Numbered from the stretch's first letter, positions 30,656-39,999 are shown. The stretch is 64,000 nt of DNA from Thalassospira lucentensis (GCF_032921865.1 NZ_CP136684.1:3941001-4005000), one strand, 5' to 3'. Notes: generated by a model not told the origin, from the letters alone. Made by a program: numbers and translations.

Positions 30656-30900
30656 ACAAACCCCAATTACGTTTGACGTTATCTTTTATCGCCATGTTAG
30701 CCGGTAAACGATACCGATCTCAACGTTTAATCTGCGCTTATCGGCCATATGGCCACATGTTTGATATGGGACCGCACCCAAGGATGCGAAACCCCTGTCC
30801 ATTATCACCTGAACGTTATGGAATTTCGCATGTTCCAAACAATGTCACAGAACCTACTTATACCTCCTGTCTATGACCAGAGGATGAATGTGCGCAAGCC

Positions 30901-30908
30901 ATAAAAAA
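30901..30908 (-). other. Candidate attachment-site core of the ICE
   Basis: The minus strand reads TTTTTTAT here, inside AATTTTTTATGG. From memory, Tn4371-like elements integrate at TTTTTYAT-type octamers, and this copy lies at the right distance (about 290 bases) past the last transfer gene. Such AT-rich octamers are common by chance, and the second copy is outside the window. Confidence 0.35.
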
Positions 30909-31139
30909 TTGCTGGCGTCAAGCATTTTGTTGAAATCACGCGAAGCTTGAAACCATATACGGGGCAATAGGTTAGCTCTGTTTCATGCCGTTCGCAGAGG
31001 ATGCGGCATTGTGGGCTGGGAGCCACATAAGAGCCTGGAGAAAGAGAGTTGAGTCGCGTTGCAGCGATGGAGATTGCCAATGGCTGGCAGGCTTGTTCAG
31101 TCATCTTAGCCAATTCCCTCGCAGCCTATCCAGAACGAA

Positions 31140-31166
31140 GAACGCGCAGCGTTGGGCTGCGCGTTC
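31140..31166 (-). terminator. Hairpin at the end of the trb operon
   Basis: GAACGCGCAGC (31140-31150) pairs perfectly with GCTGCGCGTTC (31156-31166) around GTTGG, 32 bases past the DUF2274 stop. The minus-strand tail TTCGTTCT is only moderately T-rich, so termination may be weak. Confidence 0.55.
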
Positions 31167-31197
31167 GAGGGATGGTCAGTCTGGTTCCAGTGCATCT

Positions 31198-31443
31198 TCA
31201 GCTTGGCTTCGGTGGCACGGCCTTGCTGCCGTTTCCTTTCCTGAATCCCCGATCCCCCGCCATGAACGCCTCCAGCATGTGCGGGATCAGCGTCGAGGCA
31301 TCGACCGCCTCGCCATACGCCTGCGCATGCAGCGCGGCGTAGCGGTCGAGATCGGCTTTCAAGCTGGCCGGGCAAGCGAAGGTCAGCTTGACGCTTTCGG
31401 TCTTGGGTAGCGGCCCCAGCCGCAGTTTCTTGGTCGTGCTCAT
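31198..31443 (-). CDS. DUF2274 domain protein, last gene of the trb operon
   Basis: This 81-residue basic protein (MSTTKKLRLGPLPKTESVKL) matches the small DUF2274 proteins encoded after trbI in Tn4371-like elements and some IncP-related plasmids. The middle resembles a ribbon-helix-helix DNA-binding fold (KLTFACPASLKADLDRYAAL), so a regulatory role is possible, but the function is unknown. Its start overlaps the trbI stop by 4 bases, so translation is coupled. Confidence 0.85.
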   Translation of the reverse strand: MSTTKKLRLGPLPKTESVKLTFACPASLKADLDRYAALHAQAYGEAVDASTLIPHMLEAFMAGDRGFRKGNGSKAVPPKPS

Positions 31444-32717
31444 CGAGAAGTCCCCTTGTTGAAGAACAGCGGCTGATAAGGCCGTAGCACCAGATCGCGG
31501 TTGACGATGATGCGCACCGGCAAGCCGGGGCGGCTGGTCAGCGTGGGTTGGATGTTGAGATTGCGCCGGGTCACTTCCTGGCCGACCTGGTTCACGGTGT
31601 CCTGCAGGCTGTCGCGCCCGGCGATGATGACGCGATCGCCGTCCTGGCGGTTCTCAGGTGCAGCCAGTTCGGCACCGACACCCAGCAGCGTGGTCAGCAC
31701 GGCACCTGCAAAGATCCGATCCCAATGCCAGTCCACGTTGTCCTCCAGACCGGCATAGCCTGCCGGGTCGGTGCCGATCAGGTTGTCGAGCGTGAGTGAT
31801 GACGTGTCGGGCAGGATGATGCAATTCCACACCACCTGCACGCGGCTCTGGCCGTAGCTGACCTGGCTGTTGTACTTGCCCAGTATGCGAGATCCCTGCG
31901 GGATCAGCAGGAACTTGCCAGTGGCCGTGTCGTAGATCGGTTCCGTCACCGTGGCGATCACGTCGCCCGGCAAGTCGGACTTGATGCCCGTGACCAGTGC
32001 CCCGGCAATGACCGTTCCGGCCATCACCTGATACGGCGAGGTGGGCATTTGCAGGTTGCCGGAGTTACGGGTTTCCGTAGAACCGCCTGTCAGGAACGCC
32101 TCTTTCTGGTCTTGCCGGTTCTGCACGGCAGTCGGATCAGCAGGCTGGGCCGCCGTCGAGGCCGGGCCAGCGGCCAGTGGATCGAAAGCGGCATTGGCGG
32201 CGAAGCCCGGCGCGGCAGCGACTTGCGACTGCGCCACGGGCGCGGCCTGCGGGGAGCCGGTGCGGAAGAACACCGTTGAAGCTGCCGCCGCTTCTGCTTC
32301 CTTGTGCAGCGCATCGTTGGGGTCGTAGCCGGGCGCGGCATAGGTGGCGGCGACCGGCTGCTGCGAATTGACGATGGCCGGCCCCAGATCACCCGGTAGC
32401 GGTGGCCCCAGCTCCGGCACGTCGGGCGGCAGCGCTGGCAACTTGGAATAGTCGGCAGGAAGTTGGTCGAGGCCTTCCGAGCGCGATACACGATCCACGT
32501 TGTACAGTTCGGTGGATTCGCCCGCGCCGCGTTGCTGCGGTTGCAGTGACCAGATCAGCGCGCCCATCACGCCAACCGACAGGCCGCCAGCGAGGATGGC
32601 CAGCGTGCGTCGGTTCAGACGCGTGACCGGGCGCGGTTGGGCGCGCAGCGCCACCGCCTCGGGTGCCATCTTGTCCGCCTGCGGCGTGGCAAGGTCGGGA
32701 GTGTCGTCCTGGCTCAT
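31440..32717 (-). CDS. trbI: TrbI, VirB10-like conjugative channel protein
   Basis: TrbI is the VirB10 homologue that spans both membranes and signals energy state to the outer-membrane pore of the type IV secretion channel. The 425-residue protein has a cytoplasmic N-terminus (1-37), one transmembrane helix (about 38-58, TLAILAGGLSVGVMGALIW), a Pro/Ala-rich periplasmic linker (60-220) and the TrbI domain (about 225-420) with PYQVMAGTVIAGALVTGIKS. It is two bases after trbG. Confidence 0.95.
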   Translation of the reverse strand: MSQDDTPDLATPQADKMAPEAVALRAQPRPVTRLNRRTLAILAGGLSVGVMGALIWSLQPQQRGAGESTELYNVDRVSRSEGLDQLPADYSKLPALPPDVPELGPPLPGDLGPAIVNSQQPVAATYAAPGYDPNDALHKEAEAAAASTVFFRTGSPQAAPVAQSQVAAAPGFAANAAFDPLAAGPASTAAQPADPTAVQNRQDQKEAFLTGGSTETRNSGNLQMPTSPYQVMAGTVIAGALVTGIKSDLPGDVIATVTEPIYDTATGKFLLIPQGSRILGKYNSQVSYGQSRVQVVWNCIILPDTSSLTLDNLIGTDPAGYAGLEDNVDWHWDRIFAGAVLTTLLGVGAELAAPENRQDGDRVIIAGRDSLQDTVNQVGQEVTRRNLNIQPTLTSRPGLPVRIIVNRDLVLRPYQPLFFNKGTSR

Positions 32718-32719
32718 GC

Positions 32720-33712
32720 TCAGTTCCTCCCGACGATGCCATCCGCGCGCTCGATGCGCACCATATCGCCCTTGTCGGCCCCCAGGCGCAGTTCTGCTGC
32801 ACCGAACAGGCGATCCACGATGTAGTACGGCGAGCGGAAGCGATAGTTCACCAGTTGCCCGTCGCCCTGTGCGCCGATGACGAACAGCGGCGGCAGCTCG
32901 CCCTGGGCGATGCCTGCCGGGAACTGGATATAGACCTTCTCGCCATCATCAAAAGCGCGCAGCGGTTTCCACGATGGATTGCTGCCGCTGATTGCATAGC
33001 GAAAGCGGATGTTATCCAGCGACAAGCCTGCATCGACCGGCGCGGCAGCGTTGGCGGCTTGGGCTTGGCGCCGCAAGGCCAGCATTCGGTCTTTCGGGTA
33101 GTCCCAGGACACCGACGCCATCCATGCCTTGTCGGTCGAAGTCAGTTCCAGCAGGTACGTCCTGCGGCTGGTGGTAATGACCAGATTGGTCTTCAAGCTG
33201 GAACGGATAGGCTTGACCAGCACATTGACGCGCAGATCGGCCCCGCTGCCGCTGGAGGTGTCACCGACGATCCAGCGCACGGTATCGCCCGCAGCGACCG
33301 TCACCAGTTCCTCGCCAGGCTGGAGCGCGATCACCGTCACGCGACCTACTGACGCATAGACCTGGTACAGCGCGCCATCGCTATACGGCCAGACCTGGAT
33401 CGCATTGACATAGCCTTCGCGCGTCGGAGCCACCCGTGCCTCGGCATTGGCTTTCGAGACACGTACCGTCTCATCAGCCGGTTCAGGCGCAGGCTTCGCA
33501 TCCTTTTCCTCCGGCACTGGCTTCAACTGCTCAGGCAATGGCAGTGGCTCTGCAATAGTGACCACCTCGATCGGCACAGGCATTTCCGGCAAAGGCTCCG
33601 CCTGTACCGGCTCATCCAAGGAAATCACTGGCGGGGGTTTGCCCTGCGTGGCGCAGCCGGCCAAGGCCAGCACGACAAGCGGCAAAGCGTAAAAACGGAA
33701 AGGCACATTCAT
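32720..33712 (-). CDS. trbG: TrbG, VirB9-like conjugative channel protein
   Basis: TrbG is the VirB9 homologue of the outer-membrane core complex. The 330-residue protein carries a signal peptide with lipobox LALAGC at about residues 15-20, so it may be lipid-anchored. A Pro-rich linker and the CagX/VirB9 domain (about 110-325) follow, including TTSRRTYLLELTSTDKAWM and IRFRYAISGSNPSWKP. It overlaps the trbF stop by 4 bases. Confidence 0.94.
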   Translation of the reverse strand: MNVPFRFYALPLVVLALAGCATQGKPPPVISLDEPVQAEPLPEMPVPIEVVTIAEPLPLPEQLKPVPEEKDAKPAPEPADETVRVSKANAEARVAPTREGYVNAIQVWPYSDGALYQVYASVGRVTVIALQPGEELVTVAAGDTVRWIVGDTSSGSGADLRVNVLVKPIRSSLKTNLVITTSRRTYLLELTSTDKAWMASVSWDYPKDRMLALRRQAQAANAAAPVDAGLSLDNIRFRYAISGSNPSWKPLRAFDDGEKVYIQFPAGIAQGELPPLFVIGAQGDGQLVNYRFRSPYYIVDRLFGAAELRLGADKGDMVRIERADGIVGRN

Positions 33713-34413
33713 GGCTTCACTCCTTCAGACGAATCCAGTTCACGGCTCCACGACAGGCCATTGACGTAGATGCCCAGCGGGTTGCGGCGCAGGCGTTCTT
33801 CGGTGCGCGGGGTCTGCTGCACGATGGACACCACCGCCGTCCATCGCTCCAGCCCGGCAGCCGCGCCATTGACGTAGCGGCGTTCCGTCCAGCGCACGTT
33901 GAACGACGCATCACTGGCGCGAACCACGCTGGTGATCTGCACCGTCACCGACTCCTTGCCGATGCGGGCGAACGGGTCATTGGTGCGGGCGTAGTCGTTG
34001 AGCACCGCCGCGCCCCGGTCGGTGGTGTAGTCGTAGGCATCCAGCCAGTTCTGGCGCACGACGATGGGGTCGATGGACAGCGAGCGCACCAGCGTCACGA
34101 AGCGCGCGATGTGGTGCGCGGTCTGCGCATCGGAGGGCCGGTACGGCGTGGCCGCTTCGCCCACGGTGCGCACCTGGCCGGACTGATCGACCTCGATGAC
34201 ATAGGGCGTAACGATGGACTGGGCCGAGCGCCACACCAGGCCGCCGGCCATCAGTAGCGCGAGCACCAGGCAGCCGAAGGCCATCAGCCGCCAGTTCTTG
34301 GCCTGCACGCGGGCCGAGCCGATGCGCTCGTCCCACACCTGGGCGGCGGCTTGATACGGGGTGGCAGGCTGTGGCGTATCGGCATAACGCACCTGCGGTC
34401 GTTTGAATCGCAT
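33709..34413 (-). CDS. trbF: TrbF, VirB8-like conjugative transfer protein
   Basis: TrbF is the VirB8 homologue, an inner-membrane scaffold of the transfer channel. The 234 residues comprise a short cytoplasmic part, one transmembrane helix at about 43-62 (LMAFGCLVLALLMAGGLVW) and a periplasmic NTF2-like domain with NWLDAYDYTTDRGAAVLNDY and the family ending NPLGIYVNGLSWSRELD. It lies 17 bases after trbL. Confidence 0.95.
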   Translation of the reverse strand: MRFKRPQVRYADTPQPATPYQAAAQVWDERIGSARVQAKNWRLMAFGCLVLALLMAGGLVWRSAQSIVTPYVIEVDQSGQVRTVGEAATPYRPSDAQTAHHIARFVTLVRSLSIDPIVVRQNWLDAYDYTTDRGAAVLNDYARTNDPFARIGKESVTVQITSVVRASDASFNVRWTERRYVNGAAAGLERWTAVVSIVQQTPRTEERLRRNPLGIYVNGLSWSRELDSSEGVKP

Positions 34414-34430
34414 GGAGTTCTCCTTGAAAG

Positions 34431-35819
34431 TCAGCTATCGGAATCCCGCAGGCTCGGGCCTTGGCCCGAACCGCCGCCGTCACCACCGCGCAGCGTGTGC
34501 GCGGCAGTGGTGGTGGCCTGGGTGAGTTGTTGGCGGCGTTGCAGGCGCTTGGCCCAGCCGGGTTGTTCCTGCTTCTGCGCGTTGGCCGTGTTGCCAGCGG
34601 CATCGCCTGCGGCGGCTGGCCCAGCAGTGCCGCCGCCTGAGCCGCCATCGGCACCAGAGCCTTGCCAGCCTGCTTTGAATGGCGCGGCCGCCTTGGCTGC
34701 CGCTGCCTTGATGCCAGCACCGGCGCGTTGGCCTGCCGTCTGTGCGCCGCCCTTGGCAACACTGCCCAGCCCTGCCACTGCACCCTTGGCCCCGCCGCCC
34801 GCAGCGGCAGAACCGGACTGGAAAGCCGACTTCGCGCTGCCAGCCGCCGAGGTCGTGGCCCGTGCGCCAGCCCCGGCGAGCTTGGCGGCAGCCGGTGCCA
34901 TGCGCGCCCCGGCCATCACCGCACCGCCCACGCCGGTGGCGGCGGCACCTACGGCAACCGCCGCACCTGCGGTACCAACGGCGGCACCAGCCATCGCGCC
35001 GGCACCAAGCTGCGGTGCGCCGGATACCAGCCCGGTGGCAATACCAGGGCCGAAGATCCCCAATGCCAGCAGCGTCAATGAGGCCAGCATGATGACCACG
35101 GCATGGTCGATGGACGGCTCGGCTGGTTGCACCTGGAACTCGGCGAACAGGCCCGATCCAATGCCGACGATGACGGCCAGCACCAACACCTTGATGCCCG
35201 ATGACACCACGTTGCCCAGCACCTTTTCGGCGAGAAAGCTGGTCTTGTTCCACAGCGCAAACGGCACCAACACGAAGCCCGCGAGCGTGGTCAGCTTGAA
35301 CTCGGTCAGCGTGATGAAGAGCTGAATCGCCAGCACGAAGAAGCACAGGATCACCACCGTCCAAGCCAGGAACATGACCACGATGGGCATCATGTTGACG
35401 AACACTTCGGGAAAGCCCGCCATGTCGCTGATCTGCTCAAGGATCGGCGCCGCCGCGTCGATGCCGGTCTTCGCCAGTCGCCCCGGTTGTAGGAATTCGC
35501 CCATGCTCATCGTCGAGCCGCTGGCTGTCAGGCCCAGGCCCGCGAACGAGCGGAAGACGATGCTGGCCAGCCAGTTGAAGTTGTTGATGATGTACGCGAA
35601 GGCACCGACGTAGAGCACCTTGCGCAGCAACTTGGCGATCACGTCATCGCCCTGGCCGGTGGCGTGGCTCATCGCCCAGTACAGCCCGGCAATCGTCATG
35701 TCGATGACGATCAGCGTGGCGGTCAGGAATGCCACTTCGCCCTGCAGCAGCCCGAAGCCCGAGTCGATGTAGCGCGAGAAGGTAGCGAGAAATCGGTCGA
35801 TCACTGTCACGTCGTTCAT
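34431..35819 (-). CDS. trbL: TrbL, VirB6-like conjugative membrane protein
   Basis: TrbL is the polytopic inner-membrane VirB6 homologue. The 462-residue protein has about six transmembrane helices between residues 25 and 265. The last 195 residues are low-complexity Ala/Gly-rich sequence ending in a charged Gln/Arg-rich tail, a normal but striking trait of this family. Its start overlaps the stop of the small lipoprotein gene by 4 bases. Confidence 0.94.
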   Translation of the reverse strand: MNDVTVIDRFLATFSRYIDSGFGLLQGEVAFLTATLIVIDMTIAGLYWAMSHATGQGDDVIAKLLRKVLYVGAFAYIINNFNWLASIVFRSFAGLGLTASGSTMSMGEFLQPGRLAKTGIDAAAPILEQISDMAGFPEVFVNMMPIVVMFLAWTVVILCFFVLAIQLFITLTEFKLTTLAGFVLVPFALWNKTSFLAEKVLGNVVSSGIKVLVLAVIVGIGSGLFAEFQVQPAEPSIDHAVVIMLASLTLLALGIFGPGIATGLVSGAPQLGAGAMAGAAVGTAGAAVAVGAAATGVGGAVMAGARMAPAAAKLAGAGARATTSAAGSAKSAFQSGSAAAGGGAKGAVAGLGSVAKGGAQTAGQRAGAGIKAAAAKAAAPFKAGWQGSGADGGSGGGTAGPAAAGDAAGNTANAQKQEQPGWAKRLQRRQQLTQATTTAAHTLRGGDGGGSGQGPSLRDSDS

Positions 35820-36130
35820 GGCACGTCCCCCTCGAAGGGCATGGCGTCCTGGTTACTGGAGGGCGTGTCGAAGCTCGGCTGGATCGGCGGCAGATCGGCC
35901 AGCGTGCGGAACTCGTCAGGCCCGGTTTCACCGGCGAAGAAGCGCAGCCGGAAAGCATCGGCCGCGGCCAGGCAGGCGTCCTCGTCTGCGGCCGTCCTGT
36001 CGGCGGCACACTGCGCATGCAATGCCTTGAACCGCACAGGATCGGCGGCCAGGGCAGCGGCTAGGTCTTCGGTCGGCTGCTGGCCGCAAGCGACCAGCAG
36101 CACGGGCAGCAGCAAGAAAGCGCATCGCAT
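35816..36130 (-). CDS. TrbK-like lipoprotein, putative entry exclusion
   Basis: This 104-residue protein has a short signal peptide with lipobox LLVAC (Cys15). Its place between trbJ and trbL is that of TrbK, the IncP entry-exclusion lipoprotein, which blocks redundant mating into a cell that already has the element. It contains two further cysteines, C41 and C53, in a layout (DPVRF ... QC ... C ... RFF) matching the EexN-like protein at 43783-44043. That internal homology is visible by eye and supports an exclusion role, but this is not proven. Confidence 0.75.
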   Translation of the reverse strand: MRCAFLLLPVLLVACGQQPTEDLAAALAADPVRFKALHAQCAADRTAADEDACLAAADAFRLRFFAGETGPDEFRTLADLPPIQPSFDTPSSNQDAMPFEGDVP

Positions 36131-36142
36131 GGCCGTCTCCCG

Positions 36143-36887
36143 TCAGTTGCCGTAGAAATCCACGCGCTGCGGCGTGTAGGGCGTGCCATCACCCAGGAAA
36201 CGGCGCGTTACTTCCCGGCCACGTTCGACAGCCGCTGCTTGGCGTGCCAGTTCCAGCGCGGCGGCGCGTTCCTGCGTGATCTGGAGCTGCTGCGCCTGGA
36301 TCGACTGCTTGGTCTGCAGGGCCAGAAGCTGGTTGGTCGCCTGCATGGCTTGCAGCGCGCCGGTTGCTGACTGACTTCTGGCTGACCAGATCGGACAGTG
36401 CGCTTTCGTCTTGGGCCAGGTTCTGCGACACCTGGGCCTGCATCCGCATCGCGGTATGCAGACCATTCAAGGTGTTCTTCCAGCGCTCCTGCGCGTCGCG
36501 TAGCATCTGGTCGCCGCTCACGGTCGCGGCGTACTGCTCCGGGTACAGCCGGGCGAAGGTGGCATCCATGCTCTGCACGTCATAGGCCAGACCGCGCGCC
36601 TCGGCGATCAAGCGCTCGGTCGTGGCGAGCGTCGAGCGCAAGCGATTGACGATGTTGAAGTCCAAATTCGCCAGATTACGCGCCTGGTTCATCAGCATCT
36701 GGGCTTCGTTCTGAAGCTGGTTGATCTGGTTGTTGATCTGCTCCAGCGTGCGCACGGCGGTCAGCGTGTTCTGCACGAAGTTCGACGGGTCGAACACTGT
36801 CAGCGCGGATGCGGGCTGAACGGCCAGCAGCGACACCGACAGCACGGCGGCGAGCGAGGCGGACAGCAAACGGGGCTGGGTCTTCAT
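36143..36887 (-). pseudogene. trbJ: TrbJ, VirB5-like pilus protein, frameshifted
   Basis: TrbJ is the VirB5-type secreted component needed for conjugative pilus assembly. The first frame starts MKTQPRLLSASLAAVLSVSLL with a signal peptide and is normal up to about residue 170 (QDESALSDLVSQ). Near 36376 the frame shifts by one base: removing one A from CAGAAGTCAG restores LVSQSQSATGALQAMQATNQ and then the family end RRFLGDGTPYTPQRVDFYGN in the other frame. As read, the protein would end in about 65 unrelated residues. It could be a real mutation that disables transfer, or a sequencing error. It overlaps the trbE stop by 4 bases. Confidence 0.85.
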
Positions 36888-39334
36888 GGTGAAACCTCCG
36901 GTCGTTGAGAAGCGAGGAAGGACGCTGCTGCCGGTGAGGACGGCAGCAGGTCGGCGGCCCAATCGAGGCCGCGATGGCGCAGCCACGCGCCGGCAAATCC
37001 CGGTGTGCCGGCGTCCAGCAGCACGCGATCCATGTCGCGTTGGTCTTGCGGGATGGAAGCCCCGGCAAAGGCCAGCGTGGCTGGCCCCAGGTCGAGGTCG
37101 AACAGGCGATTGCCCAGGCGCGATTGGTAGTAGTAGTCACGCTTGGGCTGCGCGGTCGCCACGATCTCGATCTGGCGCGCGTTCAGCCCAAAGCCTTCGT
37201 AGATCGTGCAAATCTGCGGCTCGGTGGCCTGCGGGTTAGGGAGAAAAATCCGACTGGCGCAGCTTTCGATCACTGCCGGGGCAATGCTCGAATCCTTGAT
37301 GTCGGCCAGCGACTGGGTGGCAAAGATGACGCTCACGTTCTTCTTTCGCAGCGTCTTCAACCATTGCCGGATGCGGGCGGCAAACACCGGGTCATCGAGG
37401 AACAGCCAGGCTTCATCGAGTATCAGCAGCGTGGGTGCGCCGTCGAAGCGTTCATCGAAGCGGGCGAACAGGTAGCCCAGCACGGCCAGCACCGCCGCCT
37501 TGCTGTGCATCAGCTCTTCCATCTCGAAGCCCTGCACGCTGCCGGAGCCCAGTCGGTCGGCATCGGCGTCCAGCAGCTTGCCGTGGGCACCACCCAGCAC
37601 ATAGGGTGCGAGCGCCTGGCGCAGTGCGTTTGATTGCAGCAGTACCGACAGGCCCGTCAGCGTGCGTTGCTCCGCTGGCGCACCGGCCAAGCTGCCTAGT
37701 GCCGACCAGATCGCAGCCTTCTCGTCCGGGCCAATGACGACACCTTCATGCAACAGGCGGCCTTCCACCCATTCGGCGGCCCAGGTGCGGTAGCCCTCCT
37801 GGTCGATGCGGGCCAATGGCTGAAAAGCAATCGCCCCGTCATTGCCGAGGTCGTAATGCTCGCCGCCCAGCCCGAGGATGGTGGCGCGCATCGAGCGGCC
37901 CATGTCGAAGGCGAAGATGCGCGAGCCGGGATAGCGGCGAAACTGCATTGCCAGCGTGGCGAGCAGCACCGACTTGCCCATGCCGGTTGGCCCGGCGACC
38001 AGCGTGTGGCCCACATCGCCGATGTGCGTCACCAGCCGGAACGGCGTCGCGCCATCGGTGCGGGTGACGATCAGCGGCGGGCCATCCAGATGCGCGTTCT
38101 TCTCCGGCCCGGCCCACACGGCGGACAGCGGCATCATGTGCGTCAGGTTCAGCGTCGAGACGATGGGCTGGCGCACATTCGCGTAGGCGTTACCGGGAAT
38201 GGACGACAGCCAGGCATCCACCGCGTTCAAGGTTTCGGGGATGGTGACGAAGCCGCGCCCCTGAATGACGCGCTCTACCATGCGCAGCTTCTCGTCGGCC
38301 ACGGCAGGGTCGGTGTCGAGCACTGTCACGGTAGCCGTCAGGTAGCCGAAGGCCACCTGATCGCTGCCCAGTTCTTGCAAGGCGGCGTCTGCATCGGCGG
38401 CCTTGTTGTTGGCGTCGGTATCGACCAGCGGGCTTTCCTGCTGGAAGATCGTTTCACGCAACAGCGCGACGACATTCTTGCGCTTGGCGAACCACTGGCG
38501 ACGCAGGCGTCCAAGCTCTTTTTCCGCTTCGGCTTTGTCGAGGCAAAGGAACCGGGTTGCCCAACGATAGCCGAAGCCCAAGCGGTTGAGGTCGTCCAAA
38601 ATCCCCGGCCAAGTCGAGGTCGGAAAGCCTCGCACCGACACCACGCGCAGGTGCTGATCGCCCAGCATGGGTGCCAGACCACCGACCAGCGCGGAGTCGG
38701 CCAGCAATGCGTCGATGTGGAATGGCACCTCGGGTACGCCGACGCGGTAGCGCCGCGTGGACACCGTGGCGTGCAGGTAAGTCAGTGTCTGGCTGTCATC
38801 GAGCCAGGCAATCTCCGGCATCACGCCGTCGAGCAGGTCGAACACGCGATCCGTTTCCGCCACGAAGGCTTCCAGCCGACCCTGCCAGTCCACGCCATCG
38901 CCCGGCGCATTCTCATAGAGCATCTTGGCGGCACGGGCGCGGGATTCTTCTGGTGGCAGGTAGGCCAGCGTCAGGTGATAGGCGCTCTCGTAGTGGTGGC
39001 CGGATTCCTCGAAGGCTGCACGGCGTTCTTCCTCCACCAGCCAGGACAACGGCTCGGGGAAATCGGAACGTGGATAGCCCGCCGCTGCGCAGCGCTCGGC
39101 TTCGATGAACAAGGCCCAGCCCGACCCCAGGCGGCGCAGTGCGTTGTTCAAGCGTGCCGACGTGGCGATCAGCTCGCCTTGCGTGGCGCTGTTCAGATCC
39201 GGCCCGCGAAAATGTGCCGTGCGCTGGAACGAGCCATCCTTGTTCAAGACGACGCCCGGCCCGATCAGCCCGGCCCAGGGCAGCCAGTCGGCCAGCAGTG
39301 CGGGCCGCTGGCGGTATTCGGCAAGGTTCAGCAT
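36884..39334 (-). CDS. trbE: TrbE, VirB4-like conjugative ATPase
   Basis: TrbE is the VirB4-type ATPase that powers pilus assembly at the inner face of the membrane. The 816-residue protein begins MLNLAEYRQRPALLADWLPW. The Walker A motif VAGPTGMGKSVLLATLA is near residue 440 and Walker B LLILDEAWLFLDDPVF near 636. Full length. It is 12 bases after trbD and its stop overlaps the trbJ start. Confidence 0.96.
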   Translation of the reverse strand: MLNLAEYRQRPALLADWLPWAGLIGPGVVLNKDGSFQRTAHFRGPDLNSATQGELIATSARLNNALRRLGSGWALFIEAERCAAAGYPRSDFPEPLSWLVEEERRAAFEESGHHYESAYHLTLAYLPPEESRARAAKMLYENAPGDGVDWQGRLEAFVAETDRVFDLLDGVMPEIAWLDDSQTLTYLHATVSTRRYRVGVPEVPFHIDALLADSALVGGLAPMLGDQHLRVVSVRGFPTSTWPGILDDLNRLGFGYRWATRFLCLDKAEAEKELGRLRRQWFAKRKNVVALLRETIFQQESPLVDTDANNKAADADAALQELGSDQVAFGYLTATVTVLDTDPAVADEKLRMVERVIQGRGFVTIPETLNAVDAWLSSIPGNAYANVRQPIVSTLNLTHMMPLSAVWAGPEKNAHLDGPPLIVTRTDGATPFRLVTHIGDVGHTLVAGPTGMGKSVLLATLAMQFRRYPGSRIFAFDMGRSMRATILGLGGEHYDLGNDGAIAFQPLARIDQEGYRTWAAEWVEGRLLHEGVVIGPDEKAAIWSALGSLAGAPAEQRTLTGLSVLLQSNALRQALAPYVLGGAHGKLLDADADRLGSGSVQGFEMEELMHSKAAVLAVLGYLFARFDERFDGAPTLLILDEAWLFLDDPVFAARIRQWLKTLRKKNVSVIFATQSLADIKDSSIAPAVIESCASRIFLPNPQATEPQICTIYEGFGLNARQIEIVATAQPKRDYYYQSRLGNRLFDLDLGPATLAFAGASIPQDQRDMDRVLLDAGTPGFAGAWLRHRGLDWAADLLPSSPAAASFLASQRPEVSP

Positions 39335-39346
39335 GTCGGCACTCCC

Positions 39347-39616
39347 CTATGCGTCCAGCAGCGGCTTGTGCTTGATGTGCCGGGCGAAGACCTGCATGAA
39401 CTGCGGATCGACGCGCGCGCCCCAGACCGCCAGCGAATGGCCGGCGATCCAGAGCACCACGCCGGGAATCCACAGTTGCAGGCCCAGCCCGACGGCGGCG
39501 GCCAGCGTGCCGTTGGCAATCGCCACGGTGCGCGGCGCACCGCCCAGCAGGATCGGCTCGGTCAGCGAGCGATGCAGCGGCACTTCAAAGCCCGGAAGAT
39601 CGGTGGCCGTGCTCAT
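39347..39616 (-). CDS. trbD: TrbD, VirB3-like conjugative protein
   Basis: TrbD is the small VirB3 homologue (89 residues). It has two transmembrane stretches between about residues 30 and 65 (TLAAAVGLGLQLWIPGVVLW) after the family start LPGFEVPLHRSLTEPILLGG. The start MSTATD is chosen from the 4-base overlap with the trbC stop. Confidence 0.93.
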   Translation of the reverse strand: MSTATDLPGFEVPLHRSLTEPILLGGAPRTVAIANGTLAAAVGLGLQLWIPGVVLWIAGHSLAVWGARVDPQFMQVFARHIKHKPLLDA

Positions 39617-39999
39617 ACGACGGCCCCGCCGGAGAAGCTGAAGAACGACAGGAAGAAGCTCGAAGCCGCGAAGGCGATGGACAGGCCGAAGACGATCTGG
39701 ATCAGCTTGCGAAAGCCGCCACTGGTATCGCCGAAGGCCAACGCCAGGCCGGTGGCGATGATGATGATCACCGCGACGATGCGGGCTACCGGCCCCTGGA
39801 TGGATTCGAGAATGGATTGCAGCGGGCCTTCCCACGGCATTGAGGAACCGGCGGCCTGCGCCGTGCCCGCCAGCAACAGCATCAACACCGCGAGCAGCAA
39901 CCCTTGTCCTGCGGGTCGGGCCAGGCGATGCAAACGCGCCAGCATGGGCAGCGGGGAAAGCGGGTTTACAGAAAGACGGAAAGCATCAACGTGCGTCAT
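39613..39999 (-). CDS. trbC: TrbC, major pilin precursor (VirB2-like)
   Basis: TrbC is the pilin precursor (128 residues). A long basic N-terminus and a signal-like hydrophobic segment (about 33-49, ending GTAQAAG) precede the mature pilin with two hydrophobic helices, about 70-90 and 103-122. In related systems TraF processes the pilin into a cyclic form; traF is present in this element. It overlaps the trbB stop by 4 bases. Confidence 0.94.
   Translation of the reverse strand: MTHVDAFRLSVNPLSPLPMLARLHRLARPAGQGLLLAVLMLLLAGTAQAAGSSMPWEGPLQSILESIQGPVARIVAVIIIIATGLALAFGDTSGGFRKLIQIVFGLSIAFAASSFFLSFFSFSGGAVV

Larger units (their letters stand above)
30656..31197. other. 542-base junction between chromosome and ICE
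   Basis: No convincing gene is present; an 80-codon minus-strand frame at 30871-31113 has no protein-like features. The left part should contain the clpX promoter, a candidate att core sits at 30901-30908, and the right part ends in the hairpin after the DUF2274 gene. Base composition rises from AT-rich to GC-rich across the stretch. Confidence 0.5.

Noticed and set aside
30871..31113. 80-codon minus-strand open frame at the ICE border
   Set aside because: Codon use and composition look random, and it crosses the proposed att core.
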